A stretch of DNA of 62,385 bases, taken from assembly GCA_021793675.1 (NCBI GenBank), contig JAJYSG010000005.1, positions 1 to 62,385 on the forward strand, written 5' to 3'. The stretch comes from Actinomycetes bacterium (GTDB taxonomy: Bacteria; Actinomycetota; Actinomycetes; Actinomycetales; Cellulomonadaceae). The notes below the pieces were generated by a model that saw only the letters and a program-made list of their open reading frames with translations, was not told the origin of the DNA and did not search any database. Both the position numbers and the translations under genes were made by a program. Position 1 is the first letter of the stretch. Each line of letters starts with the position of its first letter. Positions 41,959 through 51,388 of this stretch are shown one piece after another.

Positions 41959-43728
41959 TCAGACGATGTCGCAGATCGCGGTGCCGGACGCCACCGTGAC
42001 GCCGACGTCGGCGGTGAGCGCGGCCACCGTGCCGGCGCGGTGCGCCAGCAGCGGCTGCTCCATCTTCATCGCCTCGAGCACCACGACCAGGTCGCCCTCC
42101 GCCACCAGGTCGCCGTCGGCGACGGCGACCTTGACGATGGTGCCCTGCATGGGCGACGCGAGCGTCGTGCCGTTGCCCGACGAGCGGGCGACCGCCCGCC
42201 GGACCCGGCGCTGCGCCGGCGCGAGCGTCCGGCCACGGCCGCCGCGGGCCAGCGCCAGACCGGCCGGCAGCACGACCTCGAGCCGCTTGCCGCCCACCTC
42301 GACGACGACGCGTTCGAGATCGTCCTCCGGCGCCTGGCCCGGCGCCGCGCCCGACGACGTCAGCCCCGGCAGCCGATCGGCGAAATCCGTCTCGATCCAG
42401 CGCGTGTGCACCGAGAACGGCCGGTCGTCGGACGGCGCGAAGGCCTCCTCCTCGAGCACCGCGCGGTGGAACGGCACCACGGTCGGGATGCCGGCGATCT
42501 CCAGCTCGGCGAGCGCGCGGCGGGCCCGCTCGATCGCCTGGCGGCGGGTGGCTCCCGTCACGACGAGCTTGCCGAGCATGGAGTCGAACGCACCGGAGAT
42601 GGTGTCGCCCTCGACGACGCCGCTGTCGACGCGCACCCCGGGGCCGGAGGGCAGCCGGAGCCGGGTCACCGTGCCCGGTGCCGGCAGGAAGCCGGCTGCC
42701 GGGTCCTCGCCGTTGATGCGGAACTCGATGGAGTGCCCACGCGTGACCACCGACGTGTAGCCGAGCGGCTCGCCCGCGGCGATCCGCAGCTGCTCCCGCA
42801 CCAGGTCGATGCCCGAGACCTCCTCGGTCACCGGGTGCTCCACCTGCAGCCGCGTGTTGACCTCGAGGAAGGAGATCGTCCCGTCCGCCGCCGCGAGGAA
42901 CTCGCACGTGCCCGCGCCGACGTAGCCCGCCTCCGTGAGGATCGCGCGGGACGACTCGACGAGCTGCGCCACCTGCGCCGGCGACAGGAAGGGCGCCGGG
43001 GCCTCCTCGACGAGCTTCTGGTGACGACGTTGCAGCGAGCAGTCCCGCGTCGAGACCACGACGACGGTCCCGTAGGCGTCCGCCAGGCACTGCGTCTCCA
43101 CGTGCCGCGGCCGGTCCAGGTAGCGCTCGACGAAGCACTCGCCGCGTCCGAACGCGGCCGTCGCCTCGCGCACGGCCGACTCGTAGGCCTCGTCGATCTC
43201 GTCGCGCGAGCGGGCCACCTTCAGGCCGCGACCGCCGCCCCCGAACGCCGCCTTGATGGCGATCGGCAGCCCGTGCTCGGCGGCGAACTCGTGCACCTGC
43301 GTGAGCGACACCGGCGCGTCCGTCCCGGCGACCAGCGGCGCACCGGCCCGCCGGGCGATGGCCCGGGCGGACACCTTGTCGCCGAGCGCGGCGATGGCCG
43401 CCGGCGGCGGGCCGATCCAGACCAGGCCCGCGTCGAGCACTGCCTGCGCGAACATGGCGTTCTCGGACAGGAACCCGTAGCCGGGGTGCACGGCGTCGGC
43501 GCCCGCGCGGCGCGCGACGTCCAACAACTTCTCGATCGACAGGTAGGTGTCGGCGGCCCGCGTGCCGTCGAGCGCGTAGGCCTCGTCCGCGAGCGTCACG
43601 TGCAGCGCGCCGCGGTCCTGGTCGGCGTACACCGCGACCGCGGCCAGACCGGCGTCCTTGCAGGCCCGGACCACGCGGACGGCGATCTCGCCGCGGTTGG
43701 CGATGAGGACCTTGGTGATGGCGGGCAC
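41959..43728 (-). CDS. accA3: Acyl-CoA carboxylase alpha subunit (biotin carboxylase + BCCP)
   Basis: A 589-residue fusion. The biotin carboxylase part starts [20 protein letters not shown] and has the ATP-grasp loop [12 protein letters not shown] and the catalytic [17 protein letters not shown]. The C-terminal biotinyl domain has EAMKMEQPL, with the biotinylated lysine at about residue 555. It carboxylates biotin for the AccD subunit, making malonyl- or methylmalonyl-CoA for lipid synthesis. GTG at 43728 has TACGGT 5 nt upstream, so the mRNA may be leaderless. Its lysine is the target of the BirA encoded 6 kb away. Confidence 0.94.
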   Translation of the reverse strand: MPAITKVLIANRGEIAVRVVRACKDAGLAAVAVYADQDRGALHVTLADEAYALDGTRAADTYLSIEKLLDVARRAGADAVHPGYGFLSENAMFAQAVLDAGLVWIGPPPAAIAALGDKVSARAIARRAGAPLVAGTDAPVSLTQVHEFAAEHGLPIAIKAAFGGGGRGLKVARSRDEIDEAYESAVREATAAFGRGECFVERYLDRPRHVETQCLADAYGTVVVVSTRDCSLQRRHQKLVEEAPAPFLSPAQVAQLVESSRAILTEAGYVGAGTCEFLAAADGTISFLEVNTRLQVEHPVTEEVSGIDLVREQLRIAAGEPLGYTSVVTRGHSIEFRINGEDPAAGFLPAPGTVTRLRLPSGPGVRVDSGVVEGDTISGAFDSMLGKLVVTGATRRQAIERARRALAELEIAGIPTVVPFHRAVLEEEAFAPSDDRPFSVHTRWIETDFADRLPGLTSSGAAPGQAPEDDLERVVVEVGGKRLEVVLPAGLALARGGRGRTLAPAQRRVRRAVARSSGNGTTLASPMQGTIVKVAVADGDLVAEGDLVVVLEAMKMEQPLLAHRAGTVAALTADVGVTVASGTAICDIV

Positions 43729-43812
43729 GGTCCACCGTAACGCGACGCCCCCGCGTCGCAGTTGGCGACCGTGCCCACCCGCGGGGCCGGGCCTTTGTGG
43801 GTTTCCGACGAC

Positions 43813-44457
43813 CTAACGTGCCCACAGGTCGACGATGCCGACACCGACGAGCGCCAGCAGGTGGCGCAGCAGCGGCAGCGAGAGGCCGACGACGTTGTGG
43901 TGGTCGCCCTCGATCCGCTCGATGAACGGGCCGCCGAGGCCGTCGATGGTGAAGGCGCCGGCCACTCGCAGCGGCTCCTCGGTCGCGACGTAGGCGTCGA
44001 TCTCCTCGTCGGACAGGTCGGCGAACCACACCGTCGTGGAGGCGGTCTCGCCGACCGCCAGGCCCGTGCCGTCGTCGGGCCGGGCGTCGACGAGCCAGTG
44101 ACCGGTGTGCAGCACGCCGTGCGACCCGCGCATCGCGCGCCACCGGGCCGCGGCCTGGGCGGCGTCGGCCGGCTTGCCGAGGACCTCGCCCCCGAACTCC
44201 AGCATCGAGTCGCAACCGAGCACGACGACGTCGCGCGTCCGCGGGTGCAGCGCGAGCTTGGCGGCGACGTCCTCGGCCTTGGCCCGCGCGAGCACCAGCA
44301 CGGCCTCGGCCGGGGTCAGGGCGCCGGCGGCGGCGACCGCGTCGGTGAGCACGTCGTGCTCGTCGACGTCCGAGACGGCGACGACCGGCTCGACCCCGGC
44401 GGCCCGCAGGGTGGCACGCCGGGCGGGCGAGGCGGAGGCGAGCAGCAGCCGGGTCAC
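43813..44457 (-). CDS. maf: Maf-like nucleoside triphosphate pyrophosphatase
   Basis: A 214-residue house-cleaning pyrophosphatase hydrolysing non-canonical or methylated NTPs. LLLASASPARRATL is the Maf signature, VVVLGCDSMLEFGGEVLGKP holds the catalytic Asp and GKP motif, and GLGGPFIERIEGDHHNVVG the C-terminal part. GTG at 44457 is chosen because TAGGGT (minus strand) ends 7 nt upstream, as for many genes here. It sits between accA3 and accE/accD, the same setting I recall from mycobacteria. Confidence 0.88.
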   Translation of the reverse strand: MTRLLLASASPARRATLRAAGVEPVVAVSDVDEHDVLTDAVAAAGALTPAEAVLVLARAKAEDVAAKLALHPRTRDVVVLGCDSMLEFGGEVLGKPADAAQAAARWRAMRGSHGVLHTGHWLVDARPDDGTGLAVGETASTTVWFADLSDEEIDAYVATEEPLRVAGAFTIDGLGGPFIERIEGDHHNVVGLSLPLLRHLLALVGVGIVDLWAR

Positions 44458-44539
44458 CCCTCGCACCCTACGCAACGTCCTGAACCCTCATAGGCACGGC
44501 AGGGCACAATGTTCTGCCGGCCGACGCGGAGGAGACGCC

Positions 44540-45229
44540 ATGAGCAAGGTGACCGAGGAGGGCAGCCCCGTGGACGACGAGCCCGACCTGCTCGACGACG
44601 ACGAGCTGGACGACGACGAGCTGGGCGATCCCGACCTGCTGGTCCCCGCGTCGCCGCGCTGGCGCCGCCGCACCGCGATCGAGATGATCGCCAGCGGCAC
44701 GCTCGGTCTCGTCGCCTCCTTCGTGCTCTCGATCGAGGCCTGGCAGCTGGCCGGCAACGGGAGTGCCGTCTTCAGCTGCGACATCAACAAGGTCATCAGC
44801 TGCGGCGCGGTGGCTCGCACCTGGCAGGCCCACCTGCTGGGGTTCCCCAACGCGTTCTTGGGCATCTTCTTCGAGACGATCGTGCTGGTGCTGTCGGTCT
44901 CGATGCTCTCCGGCGTCAGGTTCCCACGCTGGATCATGCTCGCCGCGAACGGCCTGTACTCGATCGGCCTGTTCTTCGCGCTGTGGCTGTTCACGCAGTC
45001 GTACCTGGTCATCCACGCGCTGTGCCCGTGGTGCCTGCTCATCACGTTCACCACGACGCTGGTGTGGGCCGGGCTGACCCGCATCAACGTGCGCGACGGG
45101 CACCTGCCCGCACCTGCGGGCATGCGGCGGTTCGTCGCGGGGGGCTACGACTGGTACGTCACGGGGGCGTTCTGCCTGCTGATCGTCGTGCTCATCGTGC
45201 TGCGGTACGGCGCGGCGCTGCTGGCCTGA
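44540..45229 (+). CDS. Vitamin K epoxide reductase (VKOR) family protein
   Basis: A 229-residue membrane protein with an acidic N-terminal tail (LLDDDELDDDELGDPDLL) and about five helices. CDINKVISCG gives the loop cysteine pair, and CPWC is the redox-active pair beside the quinone site. Actinobacterial VKORs reoxidise DsbA-like proteins that form disulfides outside the membrane, passing electrons to menaquinone. No fused or adjacent DsbA here. GGAGGAG precedes the ATG. Confidence 0.9.
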   Translation: MSKVTEEGSPVDDEPDLLDDDELDDDELGDPDLLVPASPRWRRRTAIEMIASGTLGLVASFVLSIEAWQLAGNGSAVFSCDINKVISCGAVARTWQAHLLGFPNAFLGIFFETIVLVLSVSMLSGVRFPRWIMLAANGLYSIGLFFALWLFTQSYLVIHALCPWCLLITFTTTLVWAGLTRINVRDGHLPAPAGMRRFVAGGYDWYVTGAFCLLIVVLIVLRYGAALLA

Positions 45230-45241
45230 CCGCGCCGTGCA

Positions 45242-45268
45242 GCGCACGACGAGGCGTTCGTCGTGCGC
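45242..45268. terminator. Bidirectional hairpin between VKOR and DUF885 genes
   Basis: GCGCACGACGA (45242-45252) pairs perfectly with TCGTCGTGCGC (45258-45268), leaving a GGCGT loop. It fills most of the 59 bp between two convergent genes and would act for both. Confidence 0.75.
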
Positions 45269-45288
45269 CGCACCCGGCCGGGCTGCGG

Positions 45289-46944
45289 TCAGACCACCGT
45301 GGCCAGCACCTCCAGCGGCAGCGAGCCGAGGTTGAGCACGCGCTGGTGGAACGCCGCCAGGTCGAACGTCTCGCCTGCGCCCTCGGCACTGGCGCGGGCC
45401 TCGTCCCGGATCTGCTGCCACAGCCGCTGGCCGACGAGGTACGACGGCGCCTGCCCGGCCCAGCCGAGGTAGCGCAGCCACTCGAAGCGGTTGAAGCCCT
45501 CGGCCATGTGGACGTTGCGCTGCATCAGCCGCCAGGCCTTGTCGGCGTCCCACGTGCCGCCGCCGTACTCCTCCGGCGCCGGCAGCCCCAGGTGGACGCC
45601 GATGTCGAAGACGACACGCGTGGCGCGCATCCGCTGGCCGTCCAGCATGCCGAGCCGGTCGCCGTCGTCGTCGAGGAAGCCGAGGTCCGCCATGAGGCGC
45701 TCGGCGTACAGCGCCCAGCCCTCGCCGTGCCCGGAGGTCCACATGGCCAGCCGGCGGAAGTCGTTGAGCTCGTCGCGGTTGACCACTGCGGTGCCCACCT
45801 GCAGGTGATGACCGGGAACGCCCTCGTGGTAGACGGTGGTCCGCTCGCGCCACGTGTCGAAGTCCTCGACGCCCGGCGGCACGGACCACCACATCCGGCC
45901 GGGCCGCGACAGGTCGTTCGAGGGACCGGTGTAGTAGATGCCGCCGGTCTGCGTCGGGGCGATGCGGCACTCCAGCCGGTGCAGCGGCTCGGCGATGGTG
46001 AAGTGCGTGCCGTCGAGCGCGGCGATCGCCGCGTCCGCGGTCGACTGCATCCACTGCTGCAGGGCCTGCGTGCCGTGCAGCTTGCGCGCCGGGTCGGCGT
46101 CCAGCCGGGCGATCGCCTCCTCGACCGTGGCGCCCGGGCCGGCGATGCGCCGGGCGATCGTGGTCTGCTCGGCGGTGATCGCGGCGAGCTGCTCCAGGCC
46201 CCACGCGTAGGTCTCGTCGAGGTCGACGGTGGCGCCGATGAAGTACCGCGACCACAGCGTGTAGCGGTCCCGGCCGAAGGCGTCGCGCTCCGGGGCGCGC
46301 GGTGCCAGCTCGCGCAGCACGCCGGCCAGCGCGCCGTACGCGGCGACGGCACCGGCGGCGGCGGCGTCCAGCTCGGCGCGCAGCGCCTGCGGTCCGCCGG
46401 CGACGAACGTGGGGAAGAAGGACGAGGCGGGGTCGGCCAGCTCGGACGCCTGCCGGATGCCCTCCTCGACCTGCCGCACGGCCGGCACGCGGCCCGCCGC
46501 GGCCGCGGTCCGCAACGCCTCGGCATAGCCGGCCGCCGCCGCGGGCAGCGCCCGCAGGCGGGCTGCGATGGTCGCCCAGTCCTCGTCGGTGTCCGTGGCC
46601 ATGAGGTCGAAGACGTCGCGCAGCCCCTGCAGCGGCGACGCCAGGTTGTTCAGCGGTGCGAGCGTCTCGCCGGCGTCGTCGAGCGCGAGCTGCGTGCGCA
46701 GCGTGTCGGTCATCGCGTCGATCGTCACGCGGTCGGTGTCGTCGGCCGGGGTGGCGGCCGCCAGCGCCTGCAGCGCCTCGCGCCCGAGCGCGCCGCGCGC
46801 CGCGTGGCCGGCCGGCGAGAGGTCGGTCATCTCGTGGTCGTGGCCCTTGAGGCCCATCTCGGTGGCGGCGACGGGGTCCAGGACGACGTAGTGGGCCAGG
46901 AAGTCGTCGGCGATCCGGTCGACGGCAGAGGGGGTTCGCGTCAT
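45289..46944 (-). CDS. DUF885 family putative metallohydrolase
   Basis: A 551-residue soluble protein without signal peptide. VYHEGVPGHHLQVG is the H-E-x3-H-H motif of DUF885, thought to bind zinc, followed by WTSGHGEGWALYAERLM, the second conserved block. These proteins are sometimes annotated as peptidases; no substrate has been firmly shown. TAGGGT lies 7 nt upstream of the ATG at 46944, so the transcript is probably leaderless, and this rules out longer starts. Confidence 0.85.
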   Translation of the reverse strand: MTRTPSAVDRIADDFLAHYVVLDPVAATEMGLKGHDHEMTDLSPAGHAARGALGREALQALAAATPADDTDRVTIDAMTDTLRTQLALDDAGETLAPLNNLASPLQGLRDVFDLMATDTDEDWATIAARLRALPAAAAGYAEALRTAAAAGRVPAVRQVEEGIRQASELADPASSFFPTFVAGGPQALRAELDAAAAGAVAAYGALAGVLRELAPRAPERDAFGRDRYTLWSRYFIGATVDLDETYAWGLEQLAAITAEQTTIARRIAGPGATVEEAIARLDADPARKLHGTQALQQWMQSTADAAIAALDGTHFTIAEPLHRLECRIAPTQTGGIYYTGPSNDLSRPGRMWWSVPPGVEDFDTWRERTTVYHEGVPGHHLQVGTAVVNRDELNDFRRLAMWTSGHGEGWALYAERLMADLGFLDDDGDRLGMLDGQRMRATRVVFDIGVHLGLPAPEEYGGGTWDADKAWRLMQRNVHMAEGFNRFEWLRYLGWAGQAPSYLVGQRLWQQIRDEARASAEGAGETFDLAAFHQRVLNLGSLPLEVLATVV

Positions 46945-47018
46945 GGCGTCGACCCTAGCGACGGCCGGTGACGCGGAGGTGGCACGAACGCCGGTGAGGC
47001 GCGTCCGGCGCCCGCGCC

Positions 47019-47249
47019 TCAGGGGTGCAGGCTCCAGCGCCAGGCGTCGGGGCCGGGATCCGGGGCCGGCCGCCGCGGCAGGGTGCGGCTGCGGTCCGAC
47101 CACGCCGACTGCGGGGCGGTCGCCTCCTCGTCGTGCCCCGACTGGGCGACCAGGCCGGCGACGAGCGCGGCGAGCTCGACCTCGTCCGGTGCGCCGCGCA
47201 CCACGTGCACGTGCGCCGTCGCCGGCTCCTCGGGCGGGGTGACGCTCAC
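47019..47249 (-). CDS. accE: Acyl-CoA carboxylase epsilon subunit
   Basis: A 76-residue protein: HVHVVRGAPDEVELAALVAG is the conserved core of AccE/PccE subunits, ending in the typical SAWSDR...WRWSLHP tail. Epsilon subunits stabilise the alpha-beta carboxylase complex. Its GTG overlaps the stop of the upstream gene (GTGA), so it is the third gene of an accD operon. It is short compared with the mycobacterial AccE5, lacking the long N-terminal extension. Confidence 0.88.
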   Translation of the reverse strand: MSVTPPEEPATAHVHVVRGAPDEVELAALVAGLVAQSGHDEEATAPQSAWSDRSRTLPRRPAPDPGPDAWRWSLHP

Positions 47250-47788
47250 TGGCCGCCGTCGTCCTCGTCGTCGAGCTCGTCCTCACCGAAGTGGACGGGT
47301 GCGCCGCGCGCGGCGCCCCACTCGATGACGTCGAAGCCCGCGTCCTGGAGCCGGCCGGCCAGCTCGGCGCCGCCGGTGTCGACCATGTCGAGCACCGAGT
47401 CCAGCGTCAGGTCGCTCGCGGCCTGCGGCGGCCCGACGACGAAGCCGAGGTGGAACGTGTCCACCTCGACGCCCTCGGCGGGGCCCTCCGGCTCGTCGTC
47501 GTCCCAGGTCATGCCGGTCAGGTCGGCGTGCAGCCCGAGCGTCTCGTGGAGCAGGTCGTACAGCCGCGCGTTGAGGGAGCCGACCGTCGCCTCCAGCGCG
47601 AGGATGCGCGGGTCCTCGTCGGCCTCCGTGGCGCCGAACTCGGCGCGCACGCCCACGGCGGTGTCGACGTACTCGTGCAGCGCGGTGGTCAGGTCGTCGA
47701 CGAGGTGGTGCATCGCACCGGCGTCGACCCCATGGATCGGCTCGGCGCCGTGCGCGCCCTCGTCGTGGTCGTGCTCGTGGCTGCTCAC
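47246..47788 (-). CDS. Unrecognised 180-residue protein in the carboxylase operon
   Basis: I do not recognise this family. The first 40 residues are rich in His, Asp and Glu ([25 protein letters not shown]), possibly metal-binding. The middle is helical ([16 protein letters not shown]) and the end has [38 protein letters not shown] and an acidic tail. It overlaps accD by 4 bp upstream and accE by 4 bp downstream (both GTGA), so all three are translated together. A role linked to the carboxylase or its metal supply is possible from position only. Confidence 0.7.
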   Translation of the reverse strand: MSSHEHDHDEGAHGAEPIHGVDAGAMHHLVDDLTTALHEYVDTAVGVRAEFGATEADEDPRILALEATVGSLNARLYDLLHETLGLHADLTGMTWDDDEPEGPAEGVEVDTFHLGFVVGPPQAASDLTLDSVLDMVDTGGAELAGRLQDAGFDVIEWGAARGAPVHFGEDELDDEDDGGQ

Positions 47789-49371
47789 AGGGGGATGTTC
47801 CCATGCTTCTTGGCGGGCAGCGTGGCGCGCTTGGTGCGCAGCAGCCGCAGCGCCCGGGTGATCTCGGCGCGGGTCTGCGACGGGGGGATGACGGCGTCGA
47901 CGTACCCCCGGTCGGCGGCGTCCCAGGGGTTGACGATCTGCTGCTCGTACTCGCGCGTCAGGCGCGCCCGCTCGGCCTCGACGTCGCCGCCGTTCTTCTC
48001 GGCGGCCGCGAGCGTCGCGCGGTGCAGGATGTTGACGGCCCCGGCGGCACCCATGACGGCGATCTGCGCGGTGGGCCACGCCAGGTTGACGTCGGCGCCC
48101 AGCTGCTTGGAGCCCATGACGATGTAGGCGCCGCCGTAGGCCTTGCGGGTGATGACGGTGACCAGCGGCACGGTCGCCTCGGCGTAGGCGAAGATCAGCT
48201 TGGCGCCCCGCCGGATGATGCCGTTCCACTCCTGGTCGGTGCCGGGCAGGAAGCCCGGGACGTCCACGAACGTCAGCACCGGGACGTTGAACGCGTCGCA
48301 CGTGCGCACGAACCGGGCGGCTTTCTCCGCGGCGTCGATGTCGAGGGTGCCGGCCATCGCCATGGGCTGGTTCGCGACGACACCCACCGGGTGGCCCTCG
48401 ACGTGGCCGAACCCCACGACGACGTTCGGCGCGAACATCGCCTGCACCTCGAGCAGCACGCCGTCGTCGAGCACGGCCTCCACCACGGTGCGCATCTCGT
48501 AGGGCTGCGCGTCGGAGTCGGGGACCAGTGTGTCGAGCGCCAGGTCGTCCTCGGTCGGCTCCGGGGCGGCGTCGTGGCGGTACGTCGGCGGGTCGGAGAG
48601 GTTGTTGGACGGCAGGTAGGACAGCAGCGCGCGCGCGTAGTCGATCGCGTCCTCCTCGTCGGACGCCAGGTAGTGCGCGACGCCGGAGCGGGCGTTGTGC
48701 GTCGTCGCGCCGCCCAGCTCCTCGAACCCGACCTCCTCGCCGGTCACCGCCCGGATGACGTCCGGGCCGGTGATGAACATGTGCGAGGTCTTGTCCGCCA
48801 TGACGACGAAGTCGGTGAGGGCGGGGGAGTACACCGCCCCGCCGGCCGACGGCCCCAGGATGATCGAGATCTGGGGGATGACGCCGGAGGCGGCGACGTT
48901 GCGCCGGAAGATCTCGGCGAACTGGGTCAGGCCCGCCACGCCCTCCTGGATGCGGGCGCCGCCGCCGTCGAGGATGCCGACCAGCGGCACCCCGGTGCGC
49001 AGCGCGAGGTCCATCACCTTGGTGATCTTCTCGCCGTGGACCTCGCCGAGGCTGCCGCCGAAGACCGTGAAGTCCTGCGCATAGACGCACACCGGGCGGC
49101 CGTCGACCGTCCCGTGGCCCGTGACGACGCCGTCCCCGGGGATCCGCTTCCTGTCCAGCCCGAAGTTGGTGGAGCGGTGCCGCACCAGCATGTCCAGCTC
49201 GGTGAAGCTGCCGGCGTCCAGCAGCATCGCGATGCGCTCGCGGGCGGTGCTCTTGCCGCGGGCGTGCTGCTTCTCGGCGGCCTGCGCCTCGGCGGCCTCG
49301 ACCGCGGCGGTGCGCGCCGCGAGGTCGGCGATCCTGGCCGCGGTGCCGGTGTCCGGCTCGGTCTGGGTCAT
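47785..49371 (-). CDS. accD: Acyl-CoA carboxylase beta (carboxyltransferase) subunit
   Basis: A 528-residue carboxyltransferase of the AccD5/PccB type, moving CO2 from biotin to acetyl- or propionyl-CoA. N-half: [50 protein letters not shown] and [13 protein letters not shown] (oxyanion hole). C-half: [34 protein letters not shown] (second oxyanion site) and the closing [17 protein letters not shown] is 6 nt before the ATG. Together with AccA3 and AccE it makes a complete enzyme; chain-length preference cannot be read here. Confidence 0.94.
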   Translation of the reverse strand: MTQTEPDTGTAARIADLAARTAAVEAAEAQAAEKQHARGKSTARERIAMLLDAGSFTELDMLVRHRSTNFGLDRKRIPGDGVVTGHGTVDGRPVCVYAQDFTVFGGSLGEVHGEKITKVMDLALRTGVPLVGILDGGGARIQEGVAGLTQFAEIFRRNVAASGVIPQISIILGPSAGGAVYSPALTDFVVMADKTSHMFITGPDVIRAVTGEEVGFEELGGATTHNARSGVAHYLASDEEDAIDYARALLSYLPSNNLSDPPTYRHDAAPEPTEDDLALDTLVPDSDAQPYEMRTVVEAVLDDGVLLEVQAMFAPNVVVGFGHVEGHPVGVVANQPMAMAGTLDIDAAEKAARFVRTCDAFNVPVLTFVDVPGFLPGTDQEWNGIIRRGAKLIFAYAEATVPLVTVITRKAYGGAYIVMGSKQLGADVNLAWPTAQIAVMGAAGAVNILHRATLAAAEKNGGDVEAERARLTREYEQQIVNPWDAADRGYVDAVIPPSQTRAEITRALRLLRTKRATLPAKKHGNIPL

Positions 49372-49469
49372 CGCGCCAGGCTAGTTGTCACCGCGGCACA
49401 AGGACCTGACGAGCGCGGACCGTGTTGGCGACCTGGCCTGGTCGGAACCCTCCAAGCGATGATGTCCAC

Positions 49470-50318
49470 ATGACGTTCGACGCCGATCGCCTGCGCAGCC
49501 TGCTCCTGTCCCCGTCCGGGCCGTTGGCCCGGCTCGAGGTGGTCGACGAGGTGGCCTCCACCAACACGGCGCTCGCCGACGAGCTGCGGGCGGCGCCGTC
49601 GCTGTGGCCGACGCCCGGCCTGCTGCTGGCCGAGCGGCAGACCGCCGGCCGGGGCCGGTCCGGCCGGTCCTGGACGACGCTCCCCGGCACGTCGCTGACC
49701 GGCACCTTCGTGCTGCGCCCCGCGCTGCCCGCGGCGTCGCTGGGCTGGCTGCCGGTGCTCGCCGGGCTCGGCGTGGTGACGGCGCTGCGCGCGACCGCGG
49801 GCGTGCGGGCCTTCCTCAAGTGGCCCAACGACCTGGTGGTGGACAACCTCGCCGGCCACGTCGAGGGGTGGGGGACGTGGCGCAAGCTCGGCGGCATCCT
49901 CACCGAGGTGGTTCCGGTCCCGGACGGTGTGCCGGCGGTGCTCGTCGGCATCGGCGTCAACGTCACGCAGCGGCCCGACGAGCTGCCGGTGGCGTCCGCG
50001 ACGTCGCTGGCGCTGTCCGGTGCGCGGCACGCCGACCGGGAGTCGGTGCTCGTCGCGATGGTGACGTCGCTGGCGCAGGTGGCGGACCGGTTCGTCGCCG
50101 CGGGCGGTGACGCGGTGGGCAGCGGGCTGGCCGACGAGGTTGCCGCCGCGTGCGTCACGCTGGGACGTACGGTGCACGTCGACCTGCCCGGCGGGGCCCG
50201 CCTCGACGGGACGGCGCAGCGCCTCGACGCGGCCGGCGGGCTCGTCGTGCGGGGCCCGGACGGGGAGCGCACGGTGCTGGCCGGGGACGTCCTCCTGGTG
50301 CGCAGCCCGCAGATGTGA
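49470..50318 (+). CDS. birA: Biotin--[carboxylase] ligase
   Basis: A 282-residue class I ligase (no N-terminal DNA-binding domain), attaching biotin to the AccA3 lysine via biotinyl-AMP. VASTNTAL, QTAGRGRSGRSW (biotin/AMP loop) and FLKWPNDLVV with the key lysine are intact, and GILTEVV and GIGVNVTQ follow. It lacks the repressor domain, so biotin genes must be controlled otherwise. Divergent from accD across about 100 bp. Confidence 0.93.
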   Translation: MTFDADRLRSLLLSPSGPLARLEVVDEVASTNTALADELRAAPSLWPTPGLLLAERQTAGRGRSGRSWTTLPGTSLTGTFVLRPALPAASLGWLPVLAGLGVVTALRATAGVRAFLKWPNDLVVDNLAGHVEGWGTWRKLGGILTEVVPVPDGVPAVLVGIGVNVTQRPDELPVASATSLALSGARHADRESVLVAMVTSLAQVADRFVAAGGDAVGSGLADEVAAACVTLGRTVHVDLPGGARLDGTAQRLDAAGGLVVRGPDGERTVLAGDVLLVRSPQM

Positions 50319-50337
50319 CGCGGGTTACAGTCGTCGC

Positions 50338-51378
50338 GTGCCTGGCCCCGACCCCGATGATGTCCGCTCGACCGTGGTCGCGATCGAGGAGGCGCTCATC
50401 GGGGGGCAGCGCGCGCTGACCGCCGACGAGGTCGGGGCGCGGATCGGGGTGCCGGTCGACCGCGTGCTCGCCTACCGCCGGATGTTCGGGCTGCCCGCAG
50501 CCGATCACGACGCGCCGGTCTTCACCGAGGCGGACGCCCGCGCGGGCGAGCTGATCACGAGCCTCGCCGACGACGAGGGCATCGCCCCGGCGGTGCTCGG
50601 CGAGCTCATCCGTTCCCTCGGGCACACGATGGACCGGCTGGTGCTCTGGCAGGCCGAGGCGCTCGTGGAGGACCTCGCCGACCGGTACGCGCTCGACCAC
50701 CCCAGCGCGCGGCTGCTGGTGCTCGACCGGCTCGCCGGGCTCGCGCCCCGGCTGGACGCGCTGCTGACGTACGCCTACCACCGTCAGCTCGCGGCGCTCG
50801 CCGGGCGGTGGGACACCGAGCTGGCCTCGCTGCACTCGCGCGGTGCACCGGGCGGCGGCCTGCCGCTCGCGCGGGCGGTGGGGTTCGCGGACATGGTGTC
50901 GTTCACGCGGCGCACCGCGGGGCTCGGCGCGACCGACCTGTCGGCGTTCGTCGAGCGGTTCGAGGCGGCCGCGCGGGACGTGGTGGCCGCGGCCGGCGGA
51001 CGGGTGGTCAAGACGATCGGCGACGCGGTGCTGTTCGTCGCCGACGACCCGGCGACCGGTGCGCTCGTCGCCCTGGGCCTGGCCGACGAGTTCGGCGGCT
51101 CGGCGGCCGCGGAGCTGGCGGGTGACACCCGGGGCGTGACCCCGGTGCGGGTGTCCCTGGTGTGGGGGCGTGTGCTGTCCCGGTTCGGGGACGTGTTCGG
51201 TGTGCCGGTGACCCTGGCGGCGCGGCTGACGGACATGGCGGAGCCCTCGACGGTGTGGACGGACGCCGAGACCGCGCGCGTGCTCGCGCCGGACGGCCGG
51301 TTCGTCACCCGGGCGCTGCCGTCGCGGGACGCCGAGGGCCTGGGGGTCGTGGAGCCCTACCAGCTGCGCCGGGCCTGA
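50338..51378 (+). CDS. Class III adenylate/guanylate cyclase with helical N-domain
   Basis: A 346-residue cytoplasmic protein. The first about 170 residues resemble the helical, autoinhibitory pH-sensing region of Rv1264-like cyclases (ALTADEVGARIGVPVDRVLA, LGHTMDRLVLWQAEALVEDL). The catalytic domain has GFADMVSFTRR (metal Asp), VVKTIGDAVLF (purine-selecting Lys and second metal Asp) and DVFGVPVTLAARL. In the last motif the usual catalytic Asn (V-N-x-A-A/S-R) is Thr, while the Arg remains. TACAGT ends 6 nt before the GTG. The birA neighbour is a known actinobacterial arrangement. Confidence 0.87.
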   Translation: MPGPDPDDVRSTVVAIEEALIGGQRALTADEVGARIGVPVDRVLAYRRMFGLPAADHDAPVFTEADARAGELITSLADDEGIAPAVLGELIRSLGHTMDRLVLWQAEALVEDLADRYALDHPSARLLVLDRLAGLAPRLDALLTYAYHRQLAALAGRWDTELASLHSRGAPGGGLPLARAVGFADMVSFTRRTAGLGATDLSAFVERFEAAARDVVAAAGGRVVKTIGDAVLFVADDPATGALVALGLADEFGGSAAAELAGDTRGVTPVRVSLVWGRVLSRFGDVFGVPVTLAARLTDMAEPSTVWTDAETARVLAPDGRFVTRALPSRDAEGLGVVEPYQLRRA

Positions 51379-51388
51379 CGGCCGGCCG

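Noticed and set aside
49372-49469. BirA operator between birA and accD
   Set aside because: TTGTCACC/GCACAA shows only weak symmetry, and this BirA lacks a DNA-binding domain.
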